From Astrothelium macrocarpum (lineage: Eukaryota > Ascomycota > Dothideomycetes > Trypetheliales > Trypetheliaceae): 64,000 nucleotides of DNA. Shown in pieces: positions 1-11,750 of this stretch. The stretch is from assembly GCA_021030915.1 (NCBI GenBank), contig JAGEMR010000005.1:310001-374000 (forward strand), given 5' to 3'. Below the pieces are notes generated by a model. It did no database searches. It worked only from the letters and a program-made list of their open reading frames with translations, and was not told the DNA's origin. Position 1 is the first letter of the stretch. Every line of letters starts with the position of its first letter. The translations under genes were made by a program, and so were the position numbers.

Positions 1-310
1 TTTGAGATGGCCAAGAAGCTTAATGGCGAGCATGGCGAACACGTCCATCACTGCTTCGATTATTTGCGGCAAAGTTTAATGTGTAACGGAGACATGTCGA
101 TGGAATGGCCTAGGACGGAGCCTAATGGCGCGAGGTTTGCGGTGGATGGATGGAATATACCGCATGAATGCAAGACTTGGGTAAGTCATGAACTGACAGA
201 TGTTGACTTGCTATCGCTCATTCGACTCATAGGATTCCATTGCTGAGTACATGGATGAAAATCATTTCAATGCGTCGACGAACAACGAGATCGCTCCACA
301 TAGGATCTGA
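1..310 (+). CDS. UstYa-like (DUF3328) protein, 3' end only
   Basis: Partial gene cut by the left edge; frame is open from base 1. Exons 1-180 and 233-310, with a 52-bp GT-AG intron (181-232) in phase 0. The visible part reads HVHHC followed by a conserved D-Y-L-R-Q-x3-C-x2-D stretch, then IPHECKTW. This is the HxxHC signature of UstYa/DUF3328 proteins, which act as oxidases or cyclases on fungal ribosomal peptides (ustiloxin, cyclochlorotine and similar pathways). The spliced C-terminus adds about 25 residues ending in PHRI. The N-terminal membrane helix usual in the family would lie outside the window. No precursor peptide or tailoring gene is visible to the right, so if this belongs to a cluster, the cluster extends leftward. 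Family assignment is good; the substrate is unknown. Confidence 0.85.
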
Positions 311-987
311 TTTCAGTGTTCGATGGCCTTTTGAGTCTTGTATTTTTAATGATGATCATAGAAGCATGGCGTTAGCTGTACGAAGTTTAGTACTGTGGAA
401 CGGTGGAAGATAGCATCTGGACTTATCACTTAATATTGATAAGTTAGCATCTCTGGTATTCTGAAGAGCATTAAAAAAATGTAAGAAAGCTTCGATGGGA
501 TCCGCTCCGGATGATGATGACTCTTATCTACGTATTCAATTGTCGTCTATAGAGTCTAGTTCTATTGGGCTTCTCGAAAAGACTATTTGTTAAAACTTTC
601 ATTGTCGTTAAGTGTGTGAATCATATCCCCGCCTCAACACATTCTTTACCTATTGTCTCCGTATTCTACTCTTACAATTCTTTCCTGAAAATTCACTCGG
701 TATGATCCGCATAATCATGTTCGAATTGGTGCTAGCTTTCATTGGTCAACGAAGTCGGCTAGGATGCAACTTTGGACAATTTCGAGTGTGTGATACATAT
801 CAGTCACAATGAACCTCACTCTCAATATTGAAAGCTCAAACATCCTGGCGTCACATTTGACGAAATAAGTAAAACCGTACAAGGTAGATGTCATTTCTCT
901 TCGCTATTCTGGTCTTTCCTTGTAACCCAGATTTTCTTACTTCCTGTTTCCCCATCTCTCCACCGTGAAGCTTCTATACAATCCAAG
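311..987. other. Intergenic, no gene seen
   Basis: AT-rich spacer between the UstYa-like gene and the F-box gene. Short frames here show no codon pattern or recognisable domain. The last 100 bases are presumably the F-box gene's 5' leader (C/T-rich, ending in a good start context at 988). Confidence 0.6.
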
Positions 988-2281
988 ATGCCCTCACTAC
1001 AGTTCAAGCTCTACAATCCCATCAAGCGCAAAGCCCAAGAATCAAGCTCAGGAGCCCCTCAGGCTGATTCACAGCAGGCGAAAAAACGAAAGACGGTGGG
1101 TTCTGACCCATTCAGACCCGTTGTTTTCGACAGACTGCGGCCGGCTGTCAAAAGAAGCTCTGGAGACCCCCAGCCTGATGACCATCAGGCCAAAAAGCGT
1201 AAAACTTTGGGCACCGACCCGTTCAGGCTCATAGGATTCGACGGTCGCGGCCCTCCCCACAAATCTCGCTCGGGAGGCCCCCAGCATGCTTCACGCCGCC
1301 AAAAGCCTCGCAAGAAAGAGGGCGGTGAGTTTCCCATGGAGTTATGGGGTAACATCATGACGTATTGCGACCTCTCCACCATTTCAACGCTGGCGTCGAT
1401 GCATCCCAAATTCGCCAGCTGGATCAAGCCCGCTTCGTTCTGGCAAGAACGAAATAAAAAGTACTACAGCACCACCGGGCACCCCCCACCACCACCAGCT
1501 CCAGAAGGCACAACGGAGCGCCAATACGCGGACCTCCTCGAGGGCCGTGGATGTATGGGGTGCTCCAAGAAGAGCAAGGCATCCAAGACATACTGGGCTT
1601 TTGCCCACCGCTGGTGCAAGCAATGCTACACCGCATCCATCATCCGCGTAAGTTTTCCACCACCCCTTTCGGCCCTCATCAAACTACCCCCCGGGCACTC
1701 CCCAGTAAAGCATTCGCTAACCACTCTTCCTACCCAAACAGTGCCGCGACATCCGCCCCAGTCGACTCTACCTCCTCCAGCGCTACAGGCTGCTCGACTC
1801 GCTCCCGCACGCACACACGGACGCCTGGAGCCACTACGCGGGCGCAGGATGCGGGTCCGCGCAGCAGCACCAGCGCGGCTACGCCACGATGTTCCTGCGG
1901 CGCGACGTGCAGCGCATGGTGGACGCGCACTTCCGACGGTCCGCGATCAACTACGCGGAGCTGGTGGACGAGCATTCTGCGGCCGCTCGGCGGAAGCGGG
2001 ACGAGCTGGGGAAGTGGCTGCCCGGCGCGCGGGAGCGGATGGCGCGGAGGATGGAGGCTGCTGCGGAGGTGGAGCGGTGGGAGAGGGAGGGGAGGGAGCG
2101 GAGGAGGGAGCGCAGGGATGGGATGGTGGAGAGGCGGTGGAGGTTTTTTGTGGAGAGAGCGCGGAGGCAGCTGGGGTTGCGGAGGGAGGTGGTGGAGGAG
2201 AGTGAGGCGTTCTTGAGGGCGGTTTGGGTGGCGAAGGAGCTGAGTGAGAAGGCGTGGGCGCATTTGAAGAAAAAGTTGTGA
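988..2281 (+). CDS. F-box protein with Cys-rich motif and basic coiled C-terminus
   Basis: Exons 988-1647 and 1742-2281 (399 aa), with a 94-bp GT-AG intron in phase 0. Splicing joins two frames that are otherwise interrupted. Residues about 14-90 hold two copies of a 38-39-residue basic repeat (core QAKKRKT, then DPFR). An F-box-like segment follows at about 114-160 (FPMELWGNIMTYCDLSTIS, then W and F landmarks). A C-x2-C ... C-x2-C pair (CMGC, then CKQC) sits next to the intron and is a likely zinc-binding site. The last 130 residues are Arg/Glu/Ala-rich and helical. F-box proteins bind Skp1 and present substrates to SCF ubiquitin ligases; the substrate here is unknown. The KKRKT motifs could be nuclear localisation signals. 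The second exon is much more GC-rich than the first. Confidence 0.8.
1027..1264 (+). repeat. Tandem coding repeat (2 copies, about 118 bp each) in the F-box gene
   Basis: Copies at about 1027-1144 and 1147-1264 each encode a Ser-Gly-x-Pro-Gln stretch, then QAKKRKT, then [ST]DPFR and F-D. A weaker third unit (S-G-G-P-Q-H ... KKE) follows directly. The copies differ at many bases but keep frame and the basic core. Confidence 0.75.
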
Positions 2282-2622
2282 TTGAAAAGTTTTGAAGATT
2301 TGTTGATGCTTGAGATTAAGATAAATTGGGACTGGGGTTATGATCGTTTACCTATTGTATGATGTTAAGAAATTTTCATAATTTTGATCAACCGTCCCGT
2401 TTAGAAAACCTTCCTTAGTAATCGTGAAGCAATAAAAAGAAAATATAGACTCATGAGGCTATCCTCGACAGCTCAAGGACGTTGAGAGCGGTCGTAAGAA
2501 TCAGATTTGTAAGGAATATCAATAGATCATCTCACTTTCGTCAATTCATTCCAAACTGGCTTATAAATACATACAATAATCGAAGTATGCTCCATTCATC
2601 TATTGCACAGCATCTCCCGACT

Positions 2623-5151
2623 CTAATTTGAAAATTTGATACCCATGTTCGGATCCCAAGTGGTCCTCGTAGGTGTTGGCGCTGTAAGAGGCTGTCCCTG
2701 TGGCGGTCTAGCAGTATACTGAGGATTCTGCATCTGGCTCTGTCGCTGCTGTTGCAAAGCATCGACCTGAGGATGCCTCTGATCCAGATTCAATCCCGCC
2801 ATCTGAGATGCGAGATCGGATTCAAGAGAGCCAAGCTCGGCACGCCGTTGGTATGCAAAGTTTTTGCAGTCATCACGGTACCGCGCGACCATTTTTGCCA
2901 AGTCGTTGTAGAACTTGCGACCGACTTCGAGATTGGATATGATTTCCTTGTATTTGTAGTAAGCATTTTCCAGCGATTGTAGAGCTTGCTCTCGTTCCTT
3001 GGTTGATGTATCGCCACGCCGTGCCTCGAGAAAAGATGTGTTTGATTGTTGCAAGCGCGTCGATACTTCATCTTGTTCTTCTTGCTCTTCTTGGATCATC
3101 GCCTCGTCGACATCGTAACGTCGAAGGCGATCTTCAAAAAAGTCCTCAAATTGTGCAGCTTGGATAGTTTGCATGGGGTATTCACGCTCAAGGCGGGCGG
3201 CTTCCTTGAGCAAAGCGGGATTGACATCATCGGATTTTGCTTTGGCCCTCAGAGTTTCAATCTTTCTCTTTCTACGGCTTTCAAGCCGACTGGCTTCGTT
3301 CAAGCATCCGCGAAGTGCGGTGGCCTCTCGCTCTAATTTGGCGGTCATCGTCGCCCGTCGACTGCTTGGCACAAAGTCTTCAAGATCTCGATCGGTCCCA
3401 GAGAGCAACCTGATGAGTCGCTCGTGCTCTTTGATTTTGTCGTGAACAAGGTTATCGCTATTACTCGCCGATTTGAAGTAGCCATCAATCTCCCTGTTTT
3501 GTGAGTAAAGTTGAGCTGCTGCTTCGGAAGACTTCGGTCTCTTCCATCTTTCAGTACCATGTCTTCGCTTTGCCTGTTCATCTTCAGCAGCTTCTATTCG
3601 CAGAGTTTCGATCGCTTCATCATAAACAGTTTTGTCACTAATTTTAAGCTTTTCAGTCTCTGTCATTGAACGTTGAAGTCGATTAATGCCGTCTTGTTGT
3701 CTTATTTCTTCTGCGTGAGATACCAGTGTAGGGGGAAGACCGAGAGGTTTCTCGAGGGCCTGTAGTGAACCGGGCAGACTCAGGGACTGAAGCAAATCAT
3801 GAAGTCTAGCGGTAAGGCCCTCCAATTCGTCAATGATTGTGTTGTTAACAAGCCGATCCCTTCTATTCGCATACATGCTTGCGGCCAGGTGGACTGAGTA
3901 AGGTACAAGTTTTGTAAACAGGGGTCGTCCAAGCTCGCCATTTTCCCCAAGCATTGACAAAGGGTCTGAGACTTCGACAGGAACCTTGGTCGCCACCATG
4001 CTGGCTCTATCAAGCGTTTTCAGATCAGACTTTGCTGGTACCGGTAACAGATAGATGGTATCGTTGTCTTTCTCCGCAGTTTTAAGATCTTCTGATACCT
4101 TATTCTTCAGGCCAGTAAGGTCACCCAAAACCGCCCTGTTCAAATATCGAGCTTCTTTGAGCGCTTCATTCACGCACGTAAGACTGTCCCTTAGCCGAGC
4201 AACTTCTTCGTCATATTTTCTCTTCTCGAGACAATCACAAGCAGCGCGAAATTGCGCAGCCGCAGCAAAATGATGGTGTTTGGCAGACATGTGATGTATC
4301 CATTCGCTGCTAATGCTATCCGATTTGATTCCATAGTCTTGTGCTTCGGAATACAAATCCGAAACCTTGGCTGCTAGCTTTGCAATAGAACCATCCTTCA
4401 GACCATCTTTGACTGCTTTCTGCCAGAAAAGCTCTTGACTTTGTGCAAGCATAAGGTACTCCAGACTCTCCAGAGTCATAGTGTCCATATCTTCTGGTGG
4501 TGTGGACCTCATTTCTGGAATCACGACTGTTTTGATGTGAGAGATTACCCCGGCAGCCAGACAAAAGAAATTGCACGCAGATTTGAGACCTTCTGGACTG
4601 CTTCGGTTAGCAGACATTGCCAGCTGCGAATACGTTGCAGCCAGATTGAAGAGTATATTGGCAAGCTCGAAGCGAATGTTGTTCTGCGTTACTAGAGACT
4701 GCTGTCAGAGCGGGGTCTATGTATCGAATAGACAGACATACTCGGCTTGCTTGTATTGTATCCAAGTGCCGTGTACCATGTGAAATCCGCACCCATCTGC
4801 ACCAGTTACCATTAGCATCGAGTGTGTATTGAGAATTGCTCCTTTGGACATACATCTATCGGGAACTTCCCGCCCATCCAAACCAATTGAGCAGCATATG
4901 CCTGGATCTTGCGCACACCACTGATGTGGGGTTCCAAGGCATGAACAGCGCCACTGCGTAGCCTGTCGACCTCTTCGAGATCTTGCCTGAACATATCTGG
5001 ATGCTGATCATATTTGGTGGAAATGTATTGTTTAATCGCTTCAGAGAGGGAGACTGTGTGGGTTCGACGAAAAGGCAAGGAGAGTATGTTGCTGGTGACA
5101 ATTAGCCAGTGACGCTCAAAGAACAGATGAATTTGCAGCTTACGATGTCAT
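2623..5151 (-). CDS. palA: pH-response scaffold PalA/Rim20 (BRO1 domain)
   Basis: Four exons on the minus strand: 5144-5151, 4854-5091, 4742-4796 and 2623-4691 (789 aa). All introns are GT-AG and frame is kept throughout. Exon 1 is only 8 nt; splicing yields the N-terminus MTSNILSLPFRRTHTVSLS, typical of PalA. Residues about 1-370 form the BRO1 domain (WMGGKFPIDMGADFTWY, then YNTSKP); the middle is the helical V domain that binds YPxL motifs; the C-terminus is Pro/Gln-rich and ends in WDPNMGIKFSN, a PalA hallmark. In Aspergillus and yeast, PalA/Rim20 docks on ESCRT-III and brings PacC/Rim101 to the PalB/Rim13 protease at alkaline pH. Length matches the family. It is divergent from ATX1. Start choice rests on the conserved N-terminus, since the next in-frame ATG would drop part of the BRO1 domain. 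Confidence 0.95.
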
Positions 5152-5736
5152 ATTGGCCCTTTCCTCGGTTGTTTCGACGTGGATCTAAGGTGTGATGTTT
5201 AGATTCAAACGGTGTTTCTGGGCCGTTCCGGAGCATGCAGGAACAGGCTTCCATGGTACTGTGGGGCAGCCAACTAACCCTTGAAAAATGTCGCCGGGAG
5301 CTTCAGACAGATGATGGAACGCCGGGCACTAAGTAATGTACCTGGATCGGCCGAGATGGTGTATTTGGCGAAGCGCGTACGTCGTTGCAATGCAGCATAG
5401 CGTTCTGTCGAATGGCGGAAATGCCTCTGAGATCCTCATGTTCTCATCAGGTGCCAAGATCAAACTATCTGTGTCACAGCATATTCTATCCGTTACGCCG
5501 GCTTCTCTAGATGATTCTAACGTGAGCGCCCCTCTCTTGTGAGACGAAACCGTTCCTGGACCCGCGTAATTCTCCAAGCTTCTGGTGCTTTGTTCCTGGC
5601 AGATTATAAATACACCTTCTCGCCAGCATCCCCCGCCAAGATATCGACAGTCATATCTACTTCTCTCGCCAGTAACAACAACTCATTCATTATCTTCTTA
5701 ACCTCTGCATCTTCAAACACCTCCAAAGACAACATC
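5152..5736. promoter_or_regulatory. Divergent promoter region, palA / ATX1
   Basis: 585 bp between the two start codons, presumably carrying both promoters. The right side holds a TATA-like element and a C/A-rich leader before ATX1. Frames inside (for example 5336-5542) look random. Confidence 0.6.
5605..5612 (+). promoter_or_regulatory. TATA box candidate of ATX1
   Basis: TATAAATA lies 125 bp upstream of the ATX1 ATG and is followed by a pyrimidine/CAAC-rich leader. Position and sequence fit a fungal TATA element; no experimental support. Confidence 0.5.
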
Positions 5737-6059
5737 ATGGCTGAGCACAACTACAAGTTCAACGTCACCATGTCTTGCGGTGGCTGCTCCGGCGCCATTG
5801 AGCGCGTGCTCAAGAAGCTCGAGGGTGAGCTGTCTAACTTGCCTTTCTTCCATCCGGAACAAAGTGATTGCTAACAGATTGTTCTGCAGGTGTCAAATCT
5901 TATGATGTCTCTCTCGAAACCCAGACCGCCAACATCGTTACTGAAGAGAGCCTTGACTACAACACTGTCCTCGAGAAGATCTCCAAGACTGGCAAGAAAG
6001 TCAACTCTGGTGAAGCAGATGGGAAGGCAATGCCTATCGAAGTAGCTGCTGCCGCATAA
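5737..6059 (+). CDS. ATX1: Copper metallochaperone Atx1
   Basis: Exons 5737-5824 and 5890-6059 (85 aa); the 65-bp GT-AG intron splits a Gly codon. The protein is a single heavy-metal-associated domain with the copper-binding motif MSCGGC at residues 12-17 and the usual ending SKTGKKV, followed by a short Ala-rich tail. Atx1 carries Cu(I) from import at the plasma membrane to the Ccc2 P-type ATPase in the trans-Golgi, which loads multicopper oxidases for iron uptake. An in-frame frame extends upstream to 5539, but homologue length and the clean context at 5737 favour this ATG. A TATA-like box lies 125 bp upstream. Confidence 0.95.
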
Positions 6060-7218
6060 GGCCGGAGACAATACTTATGAAGGCCCTATCATGTACTTTA
6101 ATGGCTGAACTGCGTTGAAATGCAATAAGAATCACGGATCGAGCCACATTATTTGAAGCAATCTTTGCATTCCGATCCCATGAACCCGAACGCTTCGAAA
6201 ATGACTCAAAACCAATCCAGTTCCACATGCACATGAAGACATGATTATATCCTGAGAAGAGCATCCTTCAAAGGATGTTACTTGAGATCCCGATCCGAGA
6301 TGCCTTTGTATGCCTATCAAGTCTGCTCGGTTACACTGTTGACTGATCCGGGCGACCCATTCAAGTGTTTGTTGAACTGACTATGAGCAACTGTACCGTA
6401 CAACTGTGTTAGGTGTCTTCTGAACGTCTACAAAACTGATCCTATGTGTGACCGTTCCTGGATTTCTCATCGTGCCCTTTGGTATCTTTGTAGCAGAAAC
6501 GGGCGACAGATCACTCCATCGCACGATGGAACCAAAGGAGATTGACCTAAAACGTGTCGTGAATTGGCAAGGACATTGACTTAGTCTTACAAACCATTTT
6601 TTGCGTGAATCTTCGGTGGTTGAAACGACGTGAGTTACGCTACTTTTTGGTTAGGGACGTGTACTGTGGCTTTTGTTCACGGACATGTTTAAATATGTTT
6701 TGACTTTTGCGCTTGCCAGCATTTTGACGGTGTGCTGCATGCGTTTTCTTCCTTGACATTACAATCGGTGTATTGGGACTTGTTCGTGACCATGATCGTG
6801 GCAAGGACGTTACTGCTTCCAAGAATTCCCTCAAATAGTGAAGAGTAGATTACAACCAATAATGTAATAAATGTAACAAGCCGGCCGTACGATGACTAAA
6901 TGGGACCATTTCATTGGTGCACGCAGTTATCGGCGAGGGTCCAATATACCTTTACTCTTAGTGCGCCTTCATTTTAGAATGGTATTGACCGGAAGCTCAG
7001 CCATTCTATTGATTTTTTGAGTCTTACTAATTTCTGGCGCAAGCGAAATCCATCTTCGAACTCCCAATCTTCAGTCAACCAGCTTCCAAGGAAGAATTGA
7101 GTCCGATTCACTTATCACGCACCACGACAACTCTTGACTTTACGGCTGTTTGACGCTTCCCTTCACTGCATACAGGAACACTTCCAAAATTCCTTGTACT
7201 TGATCTTCAAGCATCAAC
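6060..7218. other. Intergenic, no gene seen
   Basis: About 1.16 kb of mixed-composition DNA between ATX1 and HEM2. The only frames above 60 codons (for example 6640-6834 minus) have no recognisable motif. The last 200 bases before 7219 are C/T- and CAA-rich, like a fungal 5' leader. Confidence 0.6.
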
Positions 7219-8398
7219 ATGTCCTTCTCCTCCCTAGTATCGGACATCACCTACCGAGACAGCGATCGTGAAGAGAGGCGGTCTCAAATATCTCGAGCTC
7301 GCTCATACGCAAGCACAGCTGCGACAAGCGTGAGCGTTACAGGAGATATCTCAAGTCAGCTACATGGAGGTTACAGTCATCCACTTGCGAGAGCATGGCA
7401 GGCTGAACGACAATTGACAAAAGTTAGCTTCATTCAATCATGTTGTACGCTCTACCATACATAGAGGCTGACTTTCTCCTCCTCTAAAGTCTATGCTTAT
7501 ATACCCACTCTTCATATCCGACAACGCTGACGATGAAATGATAATTGCTTCTCTCCCCGGCCAAAAGCGCTGGGGTCTCAACAAGCTCGTCTCATTTGTC
7601 ACGCCACTCGTCGCAAAAGGCCTGACCTCCGTCATCCTCTTCGGCGTCCCCACCGCTCCCAATGCCAAAGACGCCCTCGGAACCGCTGCCGATGATCCCA
7701 AAGGCCCCGTCATCCTCGCCATCCGTCTTCTGAGACGACACTTTCCCAGCCTGTTCATCGTCGCTGACGTCTGCTTATGCGAGTACACTTCTCACGGCCA
7801 CTGCGGGATCTTACGCGACGATGGCTCGCTCAACAATGCGCTCTCCGTCGACAGAATATCAGATGTGGCTATGGCGTATGCAGAGGCAGGCGCGCACTGT
7901 GTGGCGCCGAGTGATATGAATGATGGCAGGATACGAGCGATCAAGTTAAAGTTGATCGAGAGTGGGATTGCACATCAAGTTCTGCTCATGTCATACTCTG
8001 CCAAATTCTCAGGCTGTCTCTACGGTCCCTTCCGTGATGCCGCAGGTTCGAGCCCTTCCTTTGGTGATCGGCGGTGCTATCAGCTTCCTCCGGGCGGTAG
8101 GGGGCTCGCTCGACGTGCCATAGAACGGGATATCAAGGAGGGCGCGGATGTGGTTATGGTGAAGCCTGCGAGCCAGTATCTTGACATCATATCTGATGCA
8201 AAGGAGATTGGCAAGAATCTGCCCGTTGCGGCATACCAAGTGTCGGGGGAATATGCAATGATTTGTGCTGCAGCAAATGCTGGGGTTTTTGATCTGAAGA
8301 CAATGGCATTCGAGGCGACGCAAGGTATCCTGCGTGCCGGTGCGACGATCGTTGTGAGCTATTTCACTCCTCAATTTCTCGACTGGTTGAGCAATTGA
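7219..8398 (+). CDS. HEM2: Delta-aminolevulinate dehydratase (porphobilinogen synthase)
   Basis: Exons 7219-7422 and 7490-8398 (370 aa); the 67-bp intron is in phase 0 with a GTTAGC donor, joining QLTK to SMLIYPLFISD. The enzyme condenses two aminolevulinate molecules to porphobilinogen in the cytosol, the second step of haem synthesis. Visible landmarks: the zinc cysteines in DVCLCEYTSHGHCG; VAPSDMNDGRI; the first active-site lysine in MSYSAKFSG; GDRRCYQLPP; and the Schiff-base lysine in VVMVKPASQYLD. All catalytic elements are present and length is normal for fungi. The N-terminal 60 residues are a poorly conserved Ser-rich extension with a conserved Gly-Tyr-x-His-Pro site. The neighbouring SEC23 converges on it. 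Confidence 0.95.
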
Positions 8399-9173
8399 GG
8401 CCTCCACCGGTGGAAAACTTCCCAGAAACAAAAGTTTTTTCTCATACCGTCCATTTTCACTTCATTTGGTCATGTTTACAGGAAGTTTAGGGGAAATGTT
8501 TGATCAATTCACCTTCGCTGCCAAACGACCTTTGTTGTCCACAGCACGAACTAGGCTTGATCTCAATGCATCTAGGAGACATTCTTGTGCAGCCTGAATT
8601 TCCTGACATCTTCGTGTGGCCTGTCTTTTTAGACAGTGCGTGACCCCCTTCCTTAGATATATTGGCGAGTATACGGAGCTCTGCTAATGACAGCTTTCTC
8701 GGATCTCTACCAGTCACTTCAGACCTATAACAAGTTTAATATGACTTCTAAGGAGGCATCAATGACCTATATGGAGCCACCGTTGCGGAGAAACCACCTC
8801 AAAAGCACCATGGCACCCAGTAAGACTAATTGGCGTGAGTAAGCTGACATCGATGAGATCTGGTTGGACAATTCGTGAATGCTTATCAATTGCTTATCAC
8901 ACTTTTACAAGACAGATGCGTCGATGGCTTCGCGCAGCCCAATGGAAAGACAATACATGGCGGAAATGATAATTTTCAATCTACCTTGAACAGAACGCTG
9001 CAGATAATCCTCAACTCGACTGCGCCTAGATAGCGTAAGAGTCCTTCCTGACACCAATATCTCCCACTTTGTGACGCCTCGGCATGCTACTTGAACGTGC
9101 AGATTTCCACACCACGTTAGTTACTACCGAACATGGACGCTGTAAAGCGATCCGGTGAAGGCGCTGCCTCATC
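8399..9173. other. Intergenic, convergent 3' regions
   Basis: 775 bp between the stop codons of HEM2 and SEC23. Nothing coding is evident; it should hold both 3' UTRs and terminators. Confidence 0.6.
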
Positions 9174-11750
9174 CTACCCCGTCCCGCTGACAGCAAGCTT
9201 CATGAGATGATCCATGAAAGTCTGCAAGCTGACGTCGTCCGTGAAGATCGTTTGAGCATTTACGCCACCGTATGCACCTGTCGTGTGTGTTGTGCTGGGG
9301 TTGAGTTTGGAAAGGAGAAAACGTGCTTGTGAGCCACCTGCATCGCAGATGATGAAGCGGGGTAATGGAAATCGGTCTTGGATGAGTTCCTAAATATCGT
9401 AATGTTAGATGACCGTGTCGCAAAAGACAAATTATGTGATAGTCGACACACCCTTGCATCCTCCTTCGGCCTCTCTAAAAGGTCCTTGAAGTTCTCATAG
9501 CCTTCTTGATCCTGATATCCAGCTTTCCTCCATTGTGCCATTGTCTCGCCGTGGAAAATGAGAATGTGGAAGAACGTATCCAGCAGCAGGATCGTCTGAG
9601 GCTGTATGCTCTGCGAGTCCAGTAGTACGGGCGTGCTCCCTTCATGCTCAAAGTCATATGAATCCAAAGTTGGTTGAATCATGATCAGGCTGTTGCTAAC
9701 ATCCTCGTGATTCAACACATGCCGGACAAACGCAGTCTCGTCCGGTGAGTTGTTGAAGACTTGCAGGAATTGCGATCGTCGAAGATGGAACATGAATTGT
9801 GGATAGAGCGTAAAATTCTTTTCGAGACGAAATGAAGAGGGATCATCCTTGCGATACTCAGCGAAACGTGAACATAGCCTAATCAACATGCGGTCCACCC
9901 ATCTCAGGACATCCGGTCCATCGTCGACTTCAGCTTTGAAGATGGCTATACGTGACATTAGTACGGCAGCTGCTTCTTGGTCAAATGACTGAGCGATGGC
10001 GGGATCGCCAGAGGGGCCACTCATATTCCGGCCAACAGTACAGACGCGAAGATGGTATTGGCCAGATGAGTGCTGGTAATAGGTGAGAAACTGCATGATG
10101 CCCTTTTGCGCGCCTTGTTGCATTTGGTTTGGACCACCCTGTCCAGCAATTTCAAAATAGACACCATAGCTGGCACTGGGATCAATGCTACACATTTTCC
10201 ATGAACATGTGTTGCCAATACCGCATTCTGTCTCGCCGACAGATGCTGATTTTTTGTTCATGGAAACGGCTTGTCCAATCAGACCAGTCACTTTTAGTTC
10301 CTTTGTGGTGAGGACCTCGAGCGAAGCATTGAAACCCATCAGCAGATTATCATTATCGTCTTTGTCAAACACTCGTGCGAATGATTGCTTGTACATTGAA
10401 GATGTAAAGCTATCTGTGAGAATCATATGCCCACCGGTCGAGTTCGCAAGACCCTTCATTTCAAGAAGACCAACCTGGTCAAGGCATCCAGCAAAAATGT
10501 CAACAATATGACCATTGTGGGAGACACGCTTGGCTAAAGCCTCGTAGAACTAAGACGGATCAGTGAGTTAAAGGCAAGGCGGGTCGGATTCAGTCATACC
10601 TTTAGAGCTTTTTTATAGTACTTGATATTGTCTCGGTCAATATCGTGATGCGATCGGATGGGCTCCTTGAGCTCCTTTCCAACTACCATGCCAGGCCCTT
10701 CTGTGGCGGGACCACCTGTAAAGAGCATTATCCGGGCACCAGAATTCTGAAAAGAACTCTCAAGCAATCCGACTGCGACAGCCAAAGCGGTTCCCGTACA
10801 TCGGGCTGCTCGTTTGTCATTGTCAACAGGCCAGGGATCCTTTTGCAATTGCTCCAAGGCATTTGTGAGCTGAAATTCGCACTGTTGAACGGGTAACAGG
10901 AAACGAGCGGCAGCTCCCATGGGGCCAGGAGCTCGACCAGGTTGCTGTTGTGGCATGCCAGCCCTTATGCCTTGTGGAGTTAGACCAAGCATTTCCTGGA
11001 CTTGTTTTGCGCTGTATTCTTTGCTTCCACGGAAGACGTAGGACTTTGCGCATTCTGTATAGCCGATTTCGTGTACTTGCGCCATTGTTCCGTACGTGAC
11101 GAGTCCAACAAGCGCATAGGGAGGGAGTAGGCTGAGGCTCATAATTATGGAATCTTTCAGCGCTTTCAGACTGTCTTCTTCCTGGCATGTGTCGACTACG
11201 AAAAGGAAGATAGGGGGAGAAGGCGCCGGTCTTGCAAGTTTATATTCAATGGTAGTGTTGCTTGGATGAAGCTCGGGCGGAATGACATCTGGGGTGATGT
11301 CTTTGTAGTGCGGCGGTAGTGGATTTCTTTGGAGACAGAACGGACATATCCATAACCTGGCTCGAGAGTCTACCTGACTAGAGGGTCTTAGCGTTGACAG
11401 TGTTCAAATGTTTTTCTCCAAAGACGTACGCATATGGATTGAGGACAGCCCTGCAGGGTGGTTTGCAGGTCACAGGTTCATATTGGAGTAATGGCTTTTC
11501 TGGTTGCTCCTTCAAGGGGGTGATAAGAACACCAATTGGGACTTTCAAACGTTAGCGGTGATTTGTGTAGGAAATCGAGACAAGCTTATACCAACTAGTC
11601 TGGATGCTTCCTACAGAGAAATTAGCCATTGTCCAAGCATACATGACACGCACACACCATCCGCGAGCTTGGAAAGGTATTCCAGCTCAGCCTAACACCT
11701 TCGCGATCCTCGACTTCACCCCATTGCTCTTTTAAATTATCGTAATCCAT
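9174..11750 (-). CDS. SEC23: COPII coat subunit Sec23
   Basis: Six exons on the minus strand: 11658-11750, 11592-11610, 11430-11541, 10600-11377, 9452-10549 and 9174-9389 (771 aa, normal length). All introns are GT-AG and frame is kept. Exon 2 is only 19 nt. Landmarks in order: the start MDYDNLKEQWGEVEDREGVR; a zinc finger with C-K-x-P-C and, after the third intron, WICPFC; the trunk domain with FLFVVDTCQEEDSLKAL; the beta and helical domains; and a gelsolin-like C-terminus ending FTDDVSLQTFMDHLMKLAV. Sec23 is the GTPase-activating protein for Sar1 and, with Sec24, forms the inner COPII coat at ER exit sites. The last intron separates the gelsolin-like tail from the rest. Confidence 0.97.

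Noticed and set aside
1730..2263. 177-codon minus frame opposite the F-box gene
   Set aside because: Pro/Leu/His-rich mirror of the Arg/Glu-rich second exon; no independent features.
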